A DNA stretch of 64,000 bases from Spirosoma radiotolerans (GCF_000974425.1 NZ_CP010429.1:1860001-1924000), one strand, 5' to 3'. Shown: positions 35,486 to 43,933, counted from the first letter of the stretch. Notes: a model not told the origin generated them from the sequence alone. A program made the numbers and translations.

Positions 35486-36460
35486 ATGAGAAAACTGTTA
35501 CTATTTTTTGCCTTATTCGTATGTAAAGAAAGTTTAGCCCAGCAGGCTCAATGCGCCGTTACAACGAGTTATACACTCACCTATCAGTCAACGGATGGCG
35601 CTGGCAATTGTACCTTTCTATTTAAGCCCACCGTGACCATCAATCAGTCAGGGGCTTCTGTTAAGTTGGTACGATACACGTTCACCGTCGGTAATACGAC
35701 CGTAAACGTCTGTTACTCCGACAGCCCGGTTGTTATCGCAAACTGCAATGGTTCCTTTAACGCCATGCCCAGTGGAGCGAATCAGGTATTCCCGACTGCC
35801 ACCGTTGTCTTGCCCTGCAGTAGTGGTAGTCTGGTAATGACTGGAAGCACGTCTGCACAGGGCGCTAGCACGTGTACCACCCAACAGGTGTATAGCGGGC
35901 CTCTGCCCGTTAAACTCGTTTCGTTCTCCGGAGCCGCTAAACCGAATGGAGTAAAACTGAATTGGGTAACCGAATGGGAGTCTATCAATGCCGGGTTCGA
36001 CGTTCAGAAAAGCACCAACGCTAAATCATTCGAGGTAATTGGTACTATAAAAGGGAATGCCACCACCAACCAGGCGTCTACCTATGAGTTTACTGATCAG
36101 GATGTTCAGCCAGGGCAGCTGTATTACTATCGCCTGAAACAGAACGATGTAGATGGATCGTTTACGTATTCCCAAATTGTGGCCGTTCGGTATACCGCAG
36201 ATCAGGACATACAAGCCAAAGTGTATCCGAATGCAACCACAGGAGATAGCTTTATGCTCTCGATGCTGAAGGCCCAGTCGGCAACCGTTCGCCTGTTTAC
36301 CCAGGCCGGGGTTGAACTGCCCGTAACGGTCACGAAAACAGGAGATCCGAATTTGGTTTCGGTCGTTGCTCAATCACCCTTAGCCAAAGGGATTTACCTC
36401 CTTAAACTTTCCAGTGCAGATAGCCAGCAGCAAAAGTCGCTGAAAGTAGTCGTTCAATGA
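35486..36460 (+). CDS. Secreted T9SS type A sorting domain protein
   Basis: A 324-residue exported protein with a signal peptide (KLLLFFALFVCKESLAQQ). The N-terminal part (residues 20-140) is Ser/Thr/Cys-rich with several cysteines (CAVTTS, NCTFLF, VNVCYS, NCNGSF, LPCSSG), perhaps disulphide bonded. Then comes the common Cytophagales module LPVKLVSFSGAAKPNGVKLN...WVTEWESINAGFDVQKS, and a C-terminal T9SS sorting domain (about 245-324: KVYPNATTGDSFML, GIYLLKLSSADSQQQKSLKV). It should be carried over the outer membrane by the PorSS and anchored or released. Binding target unknown. The orphan peptide gene starts 60 bp downstream. Confidence 0.88.
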   Translation: MRKLLLFFALFVCKESLAQQAQCAVTTSYTLTYQSTDGAGNCTFLFKPTVTINQSGASVKLVRYTFTVGNTTVNVCYSDSPVVIANCNGSFNAMPSGANQVFPTATVVLPCSSGSLVMTGSTSAQGASTCTTQQVYSGPLPVKLVSFSGAAKPNGVKLNWVTEWESINAGFDVQKSTNAKSFEVIGTIKGNATTNQASTYEFTDQDVQPGQLYYYRLKQNDVDGSFTYSQIVAVRYTADQDIQAKVYPNATTGDSFMLSMLKAQSATVRLFTQAGVELPVTVTKTGDPNLVSVVAQSPLAKGIYLLKLSSADSQQQKSLKVVVQ

Positions 36461-36520
36461 ACGCAATGGAGTGAAAATGATGACTTCAAACATAGTTAAC
36501 AACTTTTAATTGTGCCAAAA

Positions 36521-36661
36521 ATGGCTAGGAAAACAACACCCTCCGTAAATTCATTGCCCAAAAAGTCATATAAAACGCCCGCCGTTAAGTGGCTTGGAAG
36601 CGTTAAAAAACTAACGCTCAAGAGTGGTTCAGCTACCGATGGCTTCGGCACGTTTGCGTAA
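36521..36661 (+). CDS. Orphan RiPP precursor-like peptide with lasso-type leader
   Basis: A 46-residue basic peptide. Its middle reads SYKTPAVKWLGSVKKLTLKS, which matches the YxxPxLxxLGxxxxLT signature that lasso-peptide leaders use to bind the RRE (B1/PqqD-like) protein. The tail after it is short, GSATDGFGTFA. A standard lasso core needs Gly or Ala at position 1 and Asp/Glu at 7-9; here Asp is at position 5 of the likely core, so either the cleavage point differs or the product is not a classic lasso. No B1, B2 protease or asparagine-synthetase-like C gene is nearby. A strong hairpin (36683-36742) follows directly, which supports a real transcript. Missed by length filters. Confidence 0.62.
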   Translation: MARKTTPSVNSLPKKSYKTPAVKWLGSVKKLTLKSGSATDGFGTFA

Positions 36662-36682
36662 TGTCGGTTACAGTTAGCCATA

Positions 36683-36742
36683 AAAATAAGACAAGGTCCA
36701 CCCGTTCGCTGTAAGGCAAACGAGTGGACCTTGTCTTATTTT
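36683..36742. terminator. 24-bp bidirectional terminator
   Basis: Arms 36683-36706 and 36719-36742 pair with one mismatch, loop of 12 nt, with an A run on one side and T run on the other. It serves the small peptide/T9SS genes (plus) and the manganese catalase gene (minus). Confidence 0.92.
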
Positions 36743-36754
36743 AAAAAGAACCGC

Positions 36755-37618
36755 TTAGCTTTTTTGGCCTGCTCCTTCCATTTGTTCTGTCTGCGCATGG
36801 CCCGCGGGTGTTGGTGGACCTAACATTGGTTCGCCACCCATCGGCTGCGCTTTCACCTCCCGAAACTCGCTCCGGCCATCCAGCGATGGGCCATGGGTCC
36901 ACCGGCGATTAACGCCAACGGTTGGCTCTGCGGGATCAATATTCGTGTTTACAAAGGCATAGTTGAACTCCTGATTTTCCAGGTTTTGGGGGAAGCTGTT
37001 TGGAATTGGCAGCACATTACGAGCATCGCCGTTGCCCAACTCTTCCAAAACGGCTAGCCATTGTTGCTGGTGCATGGTGTCGCGGGCAATCAGGAAAGAC
37101 AGCATGTCTTTCATCCCAGCGTCATCCGTCAATTCATACAGGCGTGTTGCCAGGGTACGGCCCGTTGCTTCGGCCATAACGTTGGCATACATGTCAGCGG
37201 CAATATTTCCCGAACTCACTACCCAGGAGCCATTGAAGGGGACACCGTTGGCATCCGACGCCAGGGCACCCAGACCACCCGACAAAAAATGCCGTGGGTC
37301 GCCACCACCAACGATTTTCTCCATGATCGGGTCGTTCCCAACAATCGTGTCAATCACGCTACTCGACGCGCCTTCCAGATTGAGGGACACAGCGGTAGCC
37401 AGCATCTCAATGTGGGCAATCTCTTCGGTGCCTGTGTCTAACAGCATATCGCGGTAGCGCACGGGACCACGCGAGTTCCATGCCTGAAAAAGATACTGTA
37501 AACATACCCGAATCTCTCCTTCAATGCCGCCAATGGCTTGCTGAAGGGCGCGTGCAAACTGCGGGTTTGGTTTGTCAACCCGTACATTATACTGTAGTTT
37601 CTTGTCGTGATAGAACAT
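36755..37618 (-). CDS. Manganese catalase family protein
   Basis: A 287-residue non-heme catalase that splits hydrogen peroxide at a dimanganese site. The two ferritin-like helix pairs carry GGIEGEIRVCLQYLFQAW (first Glu), GTEEIAHIEMLATAV (Glu and His), EATGRTLATRLYELT (Glu) and IARDTMHQQQWLAVLEEL (His). The tail is Pro/Gly-rich and disordered (PMLGPPTPAGHAQTEQMEG), as in many bacterial homologues. The single gene is enclosed by terminators. It opens a run of genes associated with oxidative and drying stress. Confidence 0.94.
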   Translation of the reverse strand: MFYHDKKLQYNVRVDKPNPQFARALQQAIGGIEGEIRVCLQYLFQAWNSRGPVRYRDMLLDTGTEEIAHIEMLATAVSLNLEGASSSVIDTIVGNDPIMEKIVGGGDPRHFLSGGLGALASDANGVPFNGSWVVSSGNIAADMYANVMAEATGRTLATRLYELTDDAGMKDMLSFLIARDTMHQQQWLAVLEELGNGDARNVLPIPNSFPQNLENQEFNYAFVNTNIDPAEPTVGVNRRWTHGPSLDGRSEFREVKAQPMGGEPMLGPPTPAGHAQTEQMEGAGQKS

Positions 37619-37763
37619 AATGTTTGAGTAAGGGGTCTATTGGTTATTACGTTGATTAGGGACGCGGCTGTTTGTATGGAACCGCTAGCCGATGAACAGC
37701 AACCGTACTTTCCGGGCTGGTAAATTGGGATAGAAATGAGGTAGCGGTCACCTTCTGGTAAGC

Positions 37764-38126
37764 CTAGATTAATTTTTGGGATGTAGGCTTGGGCTGAGTT
37801 AGCAAACCTGCCCCTACCTCAAGAATGCCAAAGGCAAGATGTGGCCAGACGATGCGTTTAGCGAAACCCAGGAGCCAAGGCGAAGCCGCCACCAGAAGGC
37901 CACTTAGCGTATCGACGGTTAGGTGTGTCGTCATGGGTACTTTTTTAACTACCCCAGCTTCGTAATCGGTAAAGGCCGATAAGCCCAATACGGCAACGCC
38001 CGTACCGAGTGCTACCTGGCGAGCCTTATCGTTGTCGGCAAAGTCAAACAGCCAGGGTGATGCCATAAAGAGGGCCCCTGTCGTATAGTCCAGCAAACCA
38101 TGGACTTTGGTTGGAATCGGTTTCAT
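37764..38126 (-). CDS. SPW repeat membrane protein
   Basis: A 120-residue membrane protein with two SPW repeats (FMASPWLFDFADN and VAASPWLLGFAKR), each a short helix pair, four membrane helices in all. I start at ATG 38126, in front of KPIPTKVHGLLDYTTG; a frame reaching 38207 would add 27 residues without the family pattern, though it cannot be excluded. The family's role is unknown; homologues are found with stress and vit genes. It is separated from the Mn-catalase gene by 145 bp. Confidence 0.82.
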   Translation of the reverse strand: MKPIPTKVHGLLDYTTGALFMASPWLFDFADNDKARQVALGTGVAVLGLSAFTDYEAGVVKKVPMTTHLTVDTLSGLLVAASPWLLGFAKRIVWPHLAFGILEVGAGLLTQPKPTSQKLI

Positions 38127-38376
38127 AAGGCTATCTGTTTTATCGCTCAGAGATAGTTTTTCAATGCGCGTACTTGTCATAACCAGCCGCTGGCTGGTCT
38201 GTGCCATAAAGCGGTGTTCAAATAAGGTAACGGCCGACTATTGGCCCATTCCCTTATTTGCCGGGTACTGGACTGGTCTACTCACGGTTGAGTAGTCTGG
38301 AAATGTATTGCTTACCAGACTTTATCACCACTGAGTTGAAACCCGGTGGTGATAAATCATTAAATCGATCTGATCG

Positions 38377-38919
38377 ATGGAAACGGACCGTGATCACCCT
38401 AATCGGCAAGTAAGTTCGCACATGGCCGGTATTGTCGAGCGTAACATCAAGGCCCTGTTGGCACGCCGACAGCAGGAGAAGGCAAGGAAGATCTTATCTG
38501 ATAAACTGGCCGATACGGTCACGGATTTTGCGGGCAGTTTACGCTTTGTCTGGATTCATATCCTGCTGTTTGGCGGCTGGATTGCCTGGAACCTAGGCTG
38601 GCTGGGGCTGAAGCCGTTCGATCCGTCGTTGGTCGTGCTGGCTATGGCGGCCTCGGTAGAAGCAATTTTTCTCTCCACATTTGTCCTCATTAGTCAAAAC
38701 CGAATGGCCGCGCTGGCCGACAAACGTGCTGATCTGGACTTGCAGGTAAGTTTGCTGGCCGAACATGAAATCACACGGCTGGTAACGCTGGTAACCGAGA
38801 TAGCCAAGAAGATGGATATTCCGGCTGCCCACGACCCGGAAATAGCTGAACTAGCCAAGGATGTACGGCCTGAAAACGTGCTGGATACTATGGAACGCCA
38901 CGAACGGGACAGCTTATAG
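38377..38919 (+). CDS. DUF1003 membrane protein
   Basis: A 180-residue protein with two membrane helices (about 57-77, WIHILLFGGWIAWNLGW, and 87-107, LVVLAMAASVEAIFLSTFVL) and the DUF1003 core LISQNRMAALADKRADLDLQVSLLAEHE. A basic cytoplasmic helix precedes the first membrane segment (KALLARRQQEKARK). The function of the family is unknown; it frequently lies among stress genes, as here. Confidence 0.9.
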   Translation: METDRDHPNRQVSSHMAGIVERNIKALLARRQQEKARKILSDKLADTVTDFAGSLRFVWIHILLFGGWIAWNLGWLGLKPFDPSLVVLAMAASVEAIFLSTFVLISQNRMAALADKRADLDLQVSLLAEHEITRLVTLVTEIAKKMDIPAAHDPEIAELAKDVRPENVLDTMERHERDSL

Positions 38920-39179
38920 GCTTCTTTTGTGGTGTAATGTTATGATAGTTAGTCTGTTGTCTTTCTGAGGAAGCAGGCTACTACCGGCAGAATGCACTGC
39001 ACGTTTCGGCTTGCCAACCCTGCTTTATTCCTTAAACATTTATTGGTGATCCGGGACAAGGGCCATTGCCTCACAAGGATACGAACGGGTAAGACGTAGC
39101 GAAGCAGACCCGTGTTGAACATATCTAATCAATGAACGGACTCCTAGCCTGAATGGGCTTCAGCCGGGCAATCATTACA

Positions 39180-40535
39180 ATGAGTAATCGTACTATAAGT
39201 CGATGGCCGAAAAACAAGGTTCAACAAACCAAATTGGCGTTGTGGGGCGGCCTGGAGTGTACCGTAAACCGGGTCGGTGATGACTATCAGGACCAGGTAA
39301 TTCGAAGCGGCCATCATCAGCGACCGCAGGATATAGACTTAATTGCCAGCCTGGGCATTAGTGCCCTGCGTTACCCCGTTTTGTGGGAACGAACGGCTCC
39401 CAACCACCCTGATGAGCTGGACTGGAGCTGGCCTGACGAGCGATTGAACCGGTTGCAGCAGGTAGGTATTCAGCCCATTGTTGGTCTGGTGCATCACGGT
39501 TGCGGCCCTCGATATGCTACGTACGACAACCCCGCTTTTGCCAGCGAACTAGCCCGCTACGCAGGGCGTGTTGCGGAGCGATACCCCTGGATAGATGCCT
39601 ATACGCCCGTCAACGAACCACTTACCACCGCTCGCTTTGGGGGACTTTATGGTCATTGGTATCCGCATGGCTATTCCAGCCGGGTGTTTGTCGATTTATT
39701 ACTTAACGAGTGCCGGGCTACAGTTCTGGCTATGGCTGAGATCAGAAAGGTCAGGCCCGATGCTCAACTCATTCAAACCGACGACTTAGGGAAGACACAC
39801 AGCACACCTCTACTAAACTACCAGGCTGAACTGGAAAATGAACGCCGATGGCTGAGTTGGGATTTGCTCTGTGGCCGGGTAACGCCAGAGCACCCTTTGT
39901 GGGACTATCTGTGCCGGTCCGGTGCAAGCGAACGTGACCTGTGGTTTCTGGTCGAACACGCCTGTCCCCCCTCGTTGATTGGGGTTAATCACTACGTAAC
40001 CAGTGAGCGCTACCTCGACCATCGGGTGCATAAATATCCTCCTCATATATGTGGAGGCAACGGTCGTCATCGCTACATTGATACGGAGGTGGTACGGGGC
40101 GCACCAAACCAGCGCACTGGCCTTGGCGGATTGCTGCTGGAAGCCTGGCAACGCTATGGTATTCCGATGGTCGTTACGGAGGCTCACCTGGGCGACAGAG
40201 AAGAGGAGCAGATGCGGTGGCTGGGCGAAATCTGGCAACAGGCGCAGCAGGCAAAAGCACTTGGTGTTGATGTTCGGGCGGTAACGTGCTGGGCTTTAAT
40301 GGGCTTGTATGATTGGCACTGCCTGCTTACCCGCCGGGAAAACAAGCACGAGCCCGGCGTATTTAATGTGAGCAGTGGTCATCCCGAACCAACGGCGCTG
40401 GTGTCTATGCTTCAGGGGCTGGCGGCTGGCAAACCCGTTGAGTCATTGGTGCCGCCGGGCCTGGGCTGGTGGCAGGTAGAACATCAATTCTCCGCTCTGA
40501 GGTCGTCATTCGCCAATGCGATACAACTCTGCTAA
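39180..40535 (+). CDS. Family 1 glycosyl hydrolase-like protein
   Basis: A 451-residue TIM-barrel protein. The start WGGLECTVNRVGDDYQDQV and the ALRYPVLWER and VGLVHHGCGP blocks are those of GH1-like proteins that in many bacteria are fused to an RmlD-type sugar-nucleotide reductase; here it stands alone. The acid/base Glu is in YTPVNEPLTTARFGG and the nucleophile Glu is probably in MVVTEAHLGD, where true beta-glucosidases have ITENG, so the activity may differ. No signal peptide: cytoplasmic. ATG 39180 is chosen over 39153. It is not in an operon. Confidence 0.82.
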   Translation: MSNRTISRWPKNKVQQTKLALWGGLECTVNRVGDDYQDQVIRSGHHQRPQDIDLIASLGISALRYPVLWERTAPNHPDELDWSWPDERLNRLQQVGIQPIVGLVHHGCGPRYATYDNPAFASELARYAGRVAERYPWIDAYTPVNEPLTTARFGGLYGHWYPHGYSSRVFVDLLLNECRATVLAMAEIRKVRPDAQLIQTDDLGKTHSTPLLNYQAELENERRWLSWDLLCGRVTPEHPLWDYLCRSGASERDLWFLVEHACPPSLIGVNHYVTSERYLDHRVHKYPPHICGGNGRHRYIDTEVVRGAPNQRTGLGGLLLEAWQRYGIPMVVTEAHLGDREEEQMRWLGEIWQQAQQAKALGVDVRAVTCWALMGLYDWHCLLTRRENKHEPGVFNVSSGHPEPTALVSMLQGLAAGKPVESLVPPGLGWWQVEHQFSALRSSFANAIQLC

Positions 40536-40708
40536 TAGACCACCAGACAGGGGAGGAACATACGGAAAACTAACCTCTGCTACTCATAACCGTTCAACCG
40601 ATTCCCAATGTTGATTTATACGCTAGATGGTAATTAAGTGCGTTGGGCTGTTAACGCTATTTGTCTGCCTAATGGCCTGAACGCAACTACATTTACTGCT
40701 TAAAACGA

Positions 40709-40750
40709 CGAAAGCTGGTTCGACTCTTATAAGAGTCGAACCAGCTTTCG
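40709..40750 (-). terminator. 42-bp perfect palindrome downstream of the DUF4142 gene
   Basis: 21-bp arms 40709-40729 and 40730-40750 without a spacer; read on the minus strand it is followed by a T-rich stretch (CGTTTTAAG), so it likely ends the DUF4142 transcript. Confidence 0.8.
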
Positions 40751-40763
40751 GCATTAGTACAGA

Positions 40764-41393
40764 TTATAATTTGTCGACAATTTGCCGAGCCACTTTCAGG
40801 TGGGTTTTTATCAGAGGATGAGCCGCTTTGGCAACGGCTTTCAGGCTGGCGTCCGATGCGCTCGACTGAACAGTTGACATAACGATGTCGAGTTTCTCGT
40901 GGCCTTTAACACCACTCTCGGTCAGGTACAGGCGGTCGAAAGACATCCCCGTCGCACTCTGTAACTTACTCAGCATCGTCTGCGTTTCGGCATCCGGTCC
41001 TGTGGGCAGCGTCATGCCTTTCGCACTGGCAATTTCCTGGAGTTTAGCCGACAAGCCAGTTTGTTCGTCTACTTCGGCCTGTGCCAGAAGCTTGATTTCG
41101 GGGTTAGTGGCTTGTTGTACGGCCAGCTTGCTGGCTTCTAACTGCATAACGCCCCCTTTGGCCACCTGTAACATCAGGTCCTGATCGGCACCGGAGAGTT
41201 TCTCGGGGCTGGCCTTCACGGCGGCTACAGCGGCCGCCCCTTTCTTGTTTTGACTGTCGAACGACGAGGTACTTTCCTTACCCACCGTAGTGGTCGAGCC
41301 CGCGGTCATCGTTGAATTGGTCTGCTGCGCCAGCGATGCCGTTGCGAGAGACAGAGATACGAACAGGCCGAAAGCCATTGACTTGGTTTTCAT
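40764..41393 (-). CDS. DUF4142 exported ferritin-like protein
   Basis: A 209-residue protein with a signal peptide (AFGLFVSLSLATASLAQQ). The mature domain is the four-helix DUF4142 (about 75-205): LSGADQDLMLQVAKGGVMQLEASKLA, EIKLLAQAEVDEQT, and GHEKLDIVM with HPLIKTHLKVARQI. Metal-binding residues of true ferritins are not conserved. DUF4142 proteins are often upregulated under drought or starvation in soil bacteria; the role is unknown. The longer frame to 41456 is rejected because it hides the signal peptide. Confidence 0.9.
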   Translation of the reverse strand: MKTKSMAFGLFVSLSLATASLAQQTNSTMTAGSTTTVGKESTSSFDSQNKKGAAAVAAVKASPEKLSGADQDLMLQVAKGGVMQLEASKLAVQQATNPEIKLLAQAEVDEQTGLSAKLQEIASAKGMTLPTGPDAETQTMLSKLQSATGMSFDRLYLTESGVKGHEKLDIVMSTVQSSASDASLKAVAKAAHPLIKTHLKVARQIVDKL

Positions 41394-41567
41394 AACGTTT
41401 GTTTGAGTATTGATTTTGAAATAATTGCTGTTTCTCAAGAGCAACGGCCTGCTCATGGCTACTGTTCTCTGTCGCTGGAAAGAGTAAGGGAACGGGCCTG
41501 GCTGCGGGCTTTTCCCTGGTTGGCTCCGTTGCTTTCAGGAGGGTTTGGGTAAGGTGACGGCACCTCA

Positions 41568-41994
41568 TTAATAATGGCAAAACCCATCGAAACAGTCCAG
41601 CCATTCCTCGTAGGTGTTGAGCTTGACAATGTAAGAGTCACTACGATATAGATATGAGTCCCGAATGTCAGCAGGATCGCTGGAGTAGCTTAACATAACA
41701 ACGGATATCTCTGGGTAAATGATGGGTTTTAAAAGTTAGAGGTAAGTTCCAGCCCGTTGTGCGGTAAGGCAGATACAGGTCCGGCAGAATCAGCCGGGGT
41801 AATGTCTTGTGTTCCTGTAGGCAGTTCTCTAAGTAATAAATTGCCTGGGTTGCATCGGGCATCCAGACGGCCTACACTTCTGGAAAACGCTGTAAAAGCG
41901 CCCATTGACTAATAAACCATTGATCGGGATTATCCTTAATGACCAGGATAAACGCTTTTCGCTTCGTATCCACTTTGGCAACAGGCTGATACAT
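41568..41994 (-). pseudogene. Broken single-domain response regulator
   Basis: Reading the minus strand from ATG 41994 gives AFILVIKDNPDQWFISQWAL, an in-frame TAG at 41872-41874, then MPDATQAIYYLENCLQEHK and LPRLILPDLYLPYRTTGWNL (phospho-Asp region). The frame is then lost near 41720; in the next frame PEISVVMLSYSSDPADIRDS and IVKLNTYEEWLDCF continue the receiver domain to a stop at 41568. It lines up along its length with the intact regulator at 42928-43410 (LPKLIIQDLYVP, YEEW). One stop and one frameshift make it a recent pseudogene. A sequencing error cannot explain both easily. Confidence 0.82.
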
Positions 41995-42238
41995 TATATA
42001 GAGGCTTGTTTAAATTACATACAGATGTATATAATTATGTTTCTCAAGTATTTATAGAAATTATCAGATGTTGTTAAAAAGTTAGAAATTGTTTCAGTGA
42101 TCCCCTGATAGTATTCACATTCAATTATCAGTAAACATTTCCATGCGCCTTATTTAGTCAGAAAGACTACTAAACCTTCTGCGAGCCTATTCGTTAAACG
42201 GATGAAAACATACAGTTAATTACTCAACACGTATCAGT

Positions 42239-42481
42239 ATGGAAGACGAAGATAAAGAAGCGATCATTCGGGCCAAACAGGCCGTTTCGCCTGCGGGTTT
42301 AGGCGACCGCTCCGATAAATCAACGACCTTACCCGGCAACAGCTTACCCGAAGATACTCCGCTCAGCGGTATGGACACGGCACCATCTGACGATGAACTG
42401 GATGACGATGAGGCCACAACGACTCATCCGAACCGCAATCGTGATGGGAAAGTCGACATCGGCAAGCCTCCTTATAGCTAA
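42239..42481 (+). CDS. Small acidic disordered protein
   Basis: An 80-residue soluble protein, rich in Asp, Glu, Thr and Pro (AKQAVSPAGLGDRSDKSTTL; DDELDDDEATTTHPN). No signal peptide, helix pair or Cys. The type, a short hydrophilic protein with SPAGLGD and LPGNSLPED segments, seems to recur in Spirosoma-like genomes near stress genes, but I cannot name the family. It is followed by a 42-bp palindrome. An overlapping minus-strand Ser-rich frame (42220-42417) is a shadow. Confidence 0.7.
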   Translation: MEDEDKEAIIRAKQAVSPAGLGDRSDKSTTLPGNSLPEDTPLSGMDTAPSDDELDDDEATTTHPNRNRDGKVDIGKPPYS

Positions 42482-42509
42482 GAAAGAGGTCTTGGCTGAA
42501 GTTTCGGCA

Positions 42510-42551
42510 CACAGTAAAGGCGTTTCCAATTGGAAACGCCTTTACTGTGTA
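42510..42551. repeat. 42-bp perfect palindrome
   Basis: 21-bp arms 42510-42530 and 42531-42551 join without a spacer (centre TTCCAATTGGAA). It follows the small acidic gene by 28 bp. No T run on either side, so termination would depend on stem strength alone. Same length and geometry as the palindrome at 40709-40750, with a different sequence. Confidence 0.85.
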
Positions 42552-42927
42552 AATCTGGGTATAGTGTCTAATTGTGTTTGTTTTACGATAGGCCTAGAGG
42601 CCGTTACCTAATTCAGGTAATTTTACAGGGGGCAGTCCCTTAATAGGTTTTGACGGGCATCCAGCGCTGGGCCCGTTGCATAACAATACCGATATAACTG
42701 CCAGGATGGGCCTTCTACCAGATGTCATGGGTAAAAATTGAATGAGAATGCGGTTGGTTATCGCTTTGGTAAGAAAAGATATACTTATTTGTCTCAACGA
42801 CAAGCGTTAAATCAATAGAAAAAGAGCGGGCAGGTCAAATTTTTTGACTAGAATAAGGTAATTTTATAATCCATTGAATAAGTAGATTAGTTCTGTCTAT
42901 ACCCGGTGAATATCTCCCTTCAAACAT
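42552..42927. other. Intergenic region (376 bp) with possible gene remnant
   Basis: No intact gene. On the minus strand from 42800 to 42600 broken frames can be read (for instance PGSYIGIVMQRAQRWMPVKT in one frame) that look protein-like but match nothing I recognise. Upstream of the response regulator the DNA is AT-rich. A short stem TTACCT/AGGTAA is at 42604-42620. Confidence 0.45.
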
Positions 42928-43410
42928 ATGAAAAGTAAAAGCGATCAAGCCCGAATTAAGGCAAACTTTAGCCAGGCCAAAGTACTGGTCATCGACGATA
43001 GTGATGACCATTGGCTCCTCATAAAGAAAGCCATGCAAGCGTGCCTTTCTGAAGTGACGGCCGTACGGGCTGCCACTACGGACGAAGCACTTGATTGGCT
43101 GAAAGAGTGGCAAACTCAGGAGTGGGAGCTACCCAAACTAATTATACAGGATTTGTATGTACCGAAGCGGGAGAATGGATGGGCGTTGCTCCGGGCTATA
43201 AAAGAGATGCCTGCTCCGTTGAATCAAATCCCGATTGTCATGCTTAGCTCATCCACGAGCAGTTATGATATTATGCACGCTTATAAACTAGGGGTCTCCT
43301 CGTACCTGACTAAGCCCGGCAGTTATGAAGAATGGATTGCCTATTTTCAGGAAGTACGTACATACTGGTGGGAAACGGTCAGCTTGCCTCCTCTACAATT
43401 TAGCGTATAA
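42928..43410 (+). CDS. Single-domain response regulator (REC only)
   Basis: A 160-residue receiver-domain protein. It has the acidic pair in VLVIDDSDDHW, the phospho-accepting Asp in LIIQDLYVPK (about residue 75), the switch Ser in IVMLSSSTS and the Lys in YLTKPGSYEEW. There is no output domain, as in CheY/Rcp1-type regulators that pass phosphate or bind partners. An N-terminal tail of 17 residues is basic. No histidine kinase is nearby. Its nearest relative in the window is the pseudogene at 41568-41994. Confidence 0.92.
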   Translation: MKSKSDQARIKANFSQAKVLVIDDSDDHWLLIKKAMQACLSEVTAVRAATTDEALDWLKEWQTQEWELPKLIIQDLYVPKRENGWALLRAIKEMPAPLNQIPIVMLSSSTSSYDIMHAYKLGVSSYLTKPGSYEEWIAYFQEVRTYWWETVSLPPLQFSV

Positions 43411-43420
43411 TAAATAAGGT

Positions 43421-43512
43421 CTACTTCGAGAACTGTGTCCTCACAAGCGTCACAAGCGGGCTAACCATCCGGATGAGTGGACCGTGAGGACACGGCCCAC
43501 GAAGTAATTAAC
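43421..43512. repeat. Dispersed palindromic repeat, copy A
   Basis: A long hairpin: outer stem TACTTCG/CGAAGTA (43422-43428, 43500-43506) and inner stem GTGTCCTCAC/GTGAGGACAC (43435-43444, 43484-43493) with a loop containing CCATCCGG. The 3' end CACGGCCCACG-AGT-ATTAAC is repeated in copy B with two differences in 22 bases. The element continues at 52585. Confidence 0.75.
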
Positions 43513-43520
43513 GAAATACC

Positions 43521-43616
43521 CTACTCCAGGGGCTGTGCCTCCATAGTCCTCACATGCCTCCGCAATAACCTTCTGGGTAGGTGGGCCGTTTCCTCACGGC
43601 CCACGGAGTGATTAAC
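43521..43616. repeat. Dispersed palindromic repeat, copy B
   Basis: A second unit after an 8-bp spacer. It shares CTACT(C/T)C, TCCTCACA and the final CACGGCCCACG block with copy A, and CAGGGGCTG...CATAGTCCTCACA with copy C. The inner hairpin is GTGGGCCG/CGGCCCAC (43581-43588, 43597-43604). Confidence 0.72.
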
Positions 43617-43627
43617 CCGAAGCGCCC

Positions 43628-43933
43628 TCAGCCCGGATCACCGCCCTGCGGTCTTGGTTCGCCCGGATCATTAAGACCTGATCCGGTTGTTACCTGACCA
43701 CCACTTGTCCATAAACCACCGCCATTGGCCCCGTTGTTTTTGGTATTTTCTCCGCTGGGCTTATCGCGCGGGCCGTCAGGGTCAGATGTGTTTTCCGGGT
43801 CGTAATTGTCGGCATGGCTTCCCACATACGACTCGCTTTCTTCAGCCATGTCCGCTTCTCTGGGGTCGCCAGGGGTAGGGCCATTTTTGGCGTCTGGCTT
43901 GTTGTTGGTGTACTCGGCGTCCTGCGTTGTCAT
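43628..43933 (-). CDS. Small disordered Gly/Asp/Pro-rich protein
   Basis: A 101-residue hydrophilic protein, acidic in the first half (GDPREADMAEESESYVGSHA) and Gly-rich at the end (NGGGLWTSGGQVTTG). No signal peptide, helix or Cys; predicted disordered. It lies between the repeat pair and the oxidase gene. No named family recognised; resembles hydrophilin-type stress proteins. Confidence 0.68.
   Translation of the reverse strand: MTTQDAEYTNNKPDAKNGPTPGDPREADMAEESESYVGSHADNYDPENTSDPDGPRDKPSGENTKNNGANGGGLWTSGGQVTTGSGLNDPGEPRPQGGDPG

Noticed and set aside
40536..40708. tRNA or small RNA after the GH1-like gene
   Set aside because: No cloverleaf, no T-loop GTTCGAATC-type sequence and only a terminator at the end.
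42594..42803. 69-residue minus-strand frame as a gene
   Set aside because: The protein-like words occur in two frames; at best a remnant, with no family recognised.
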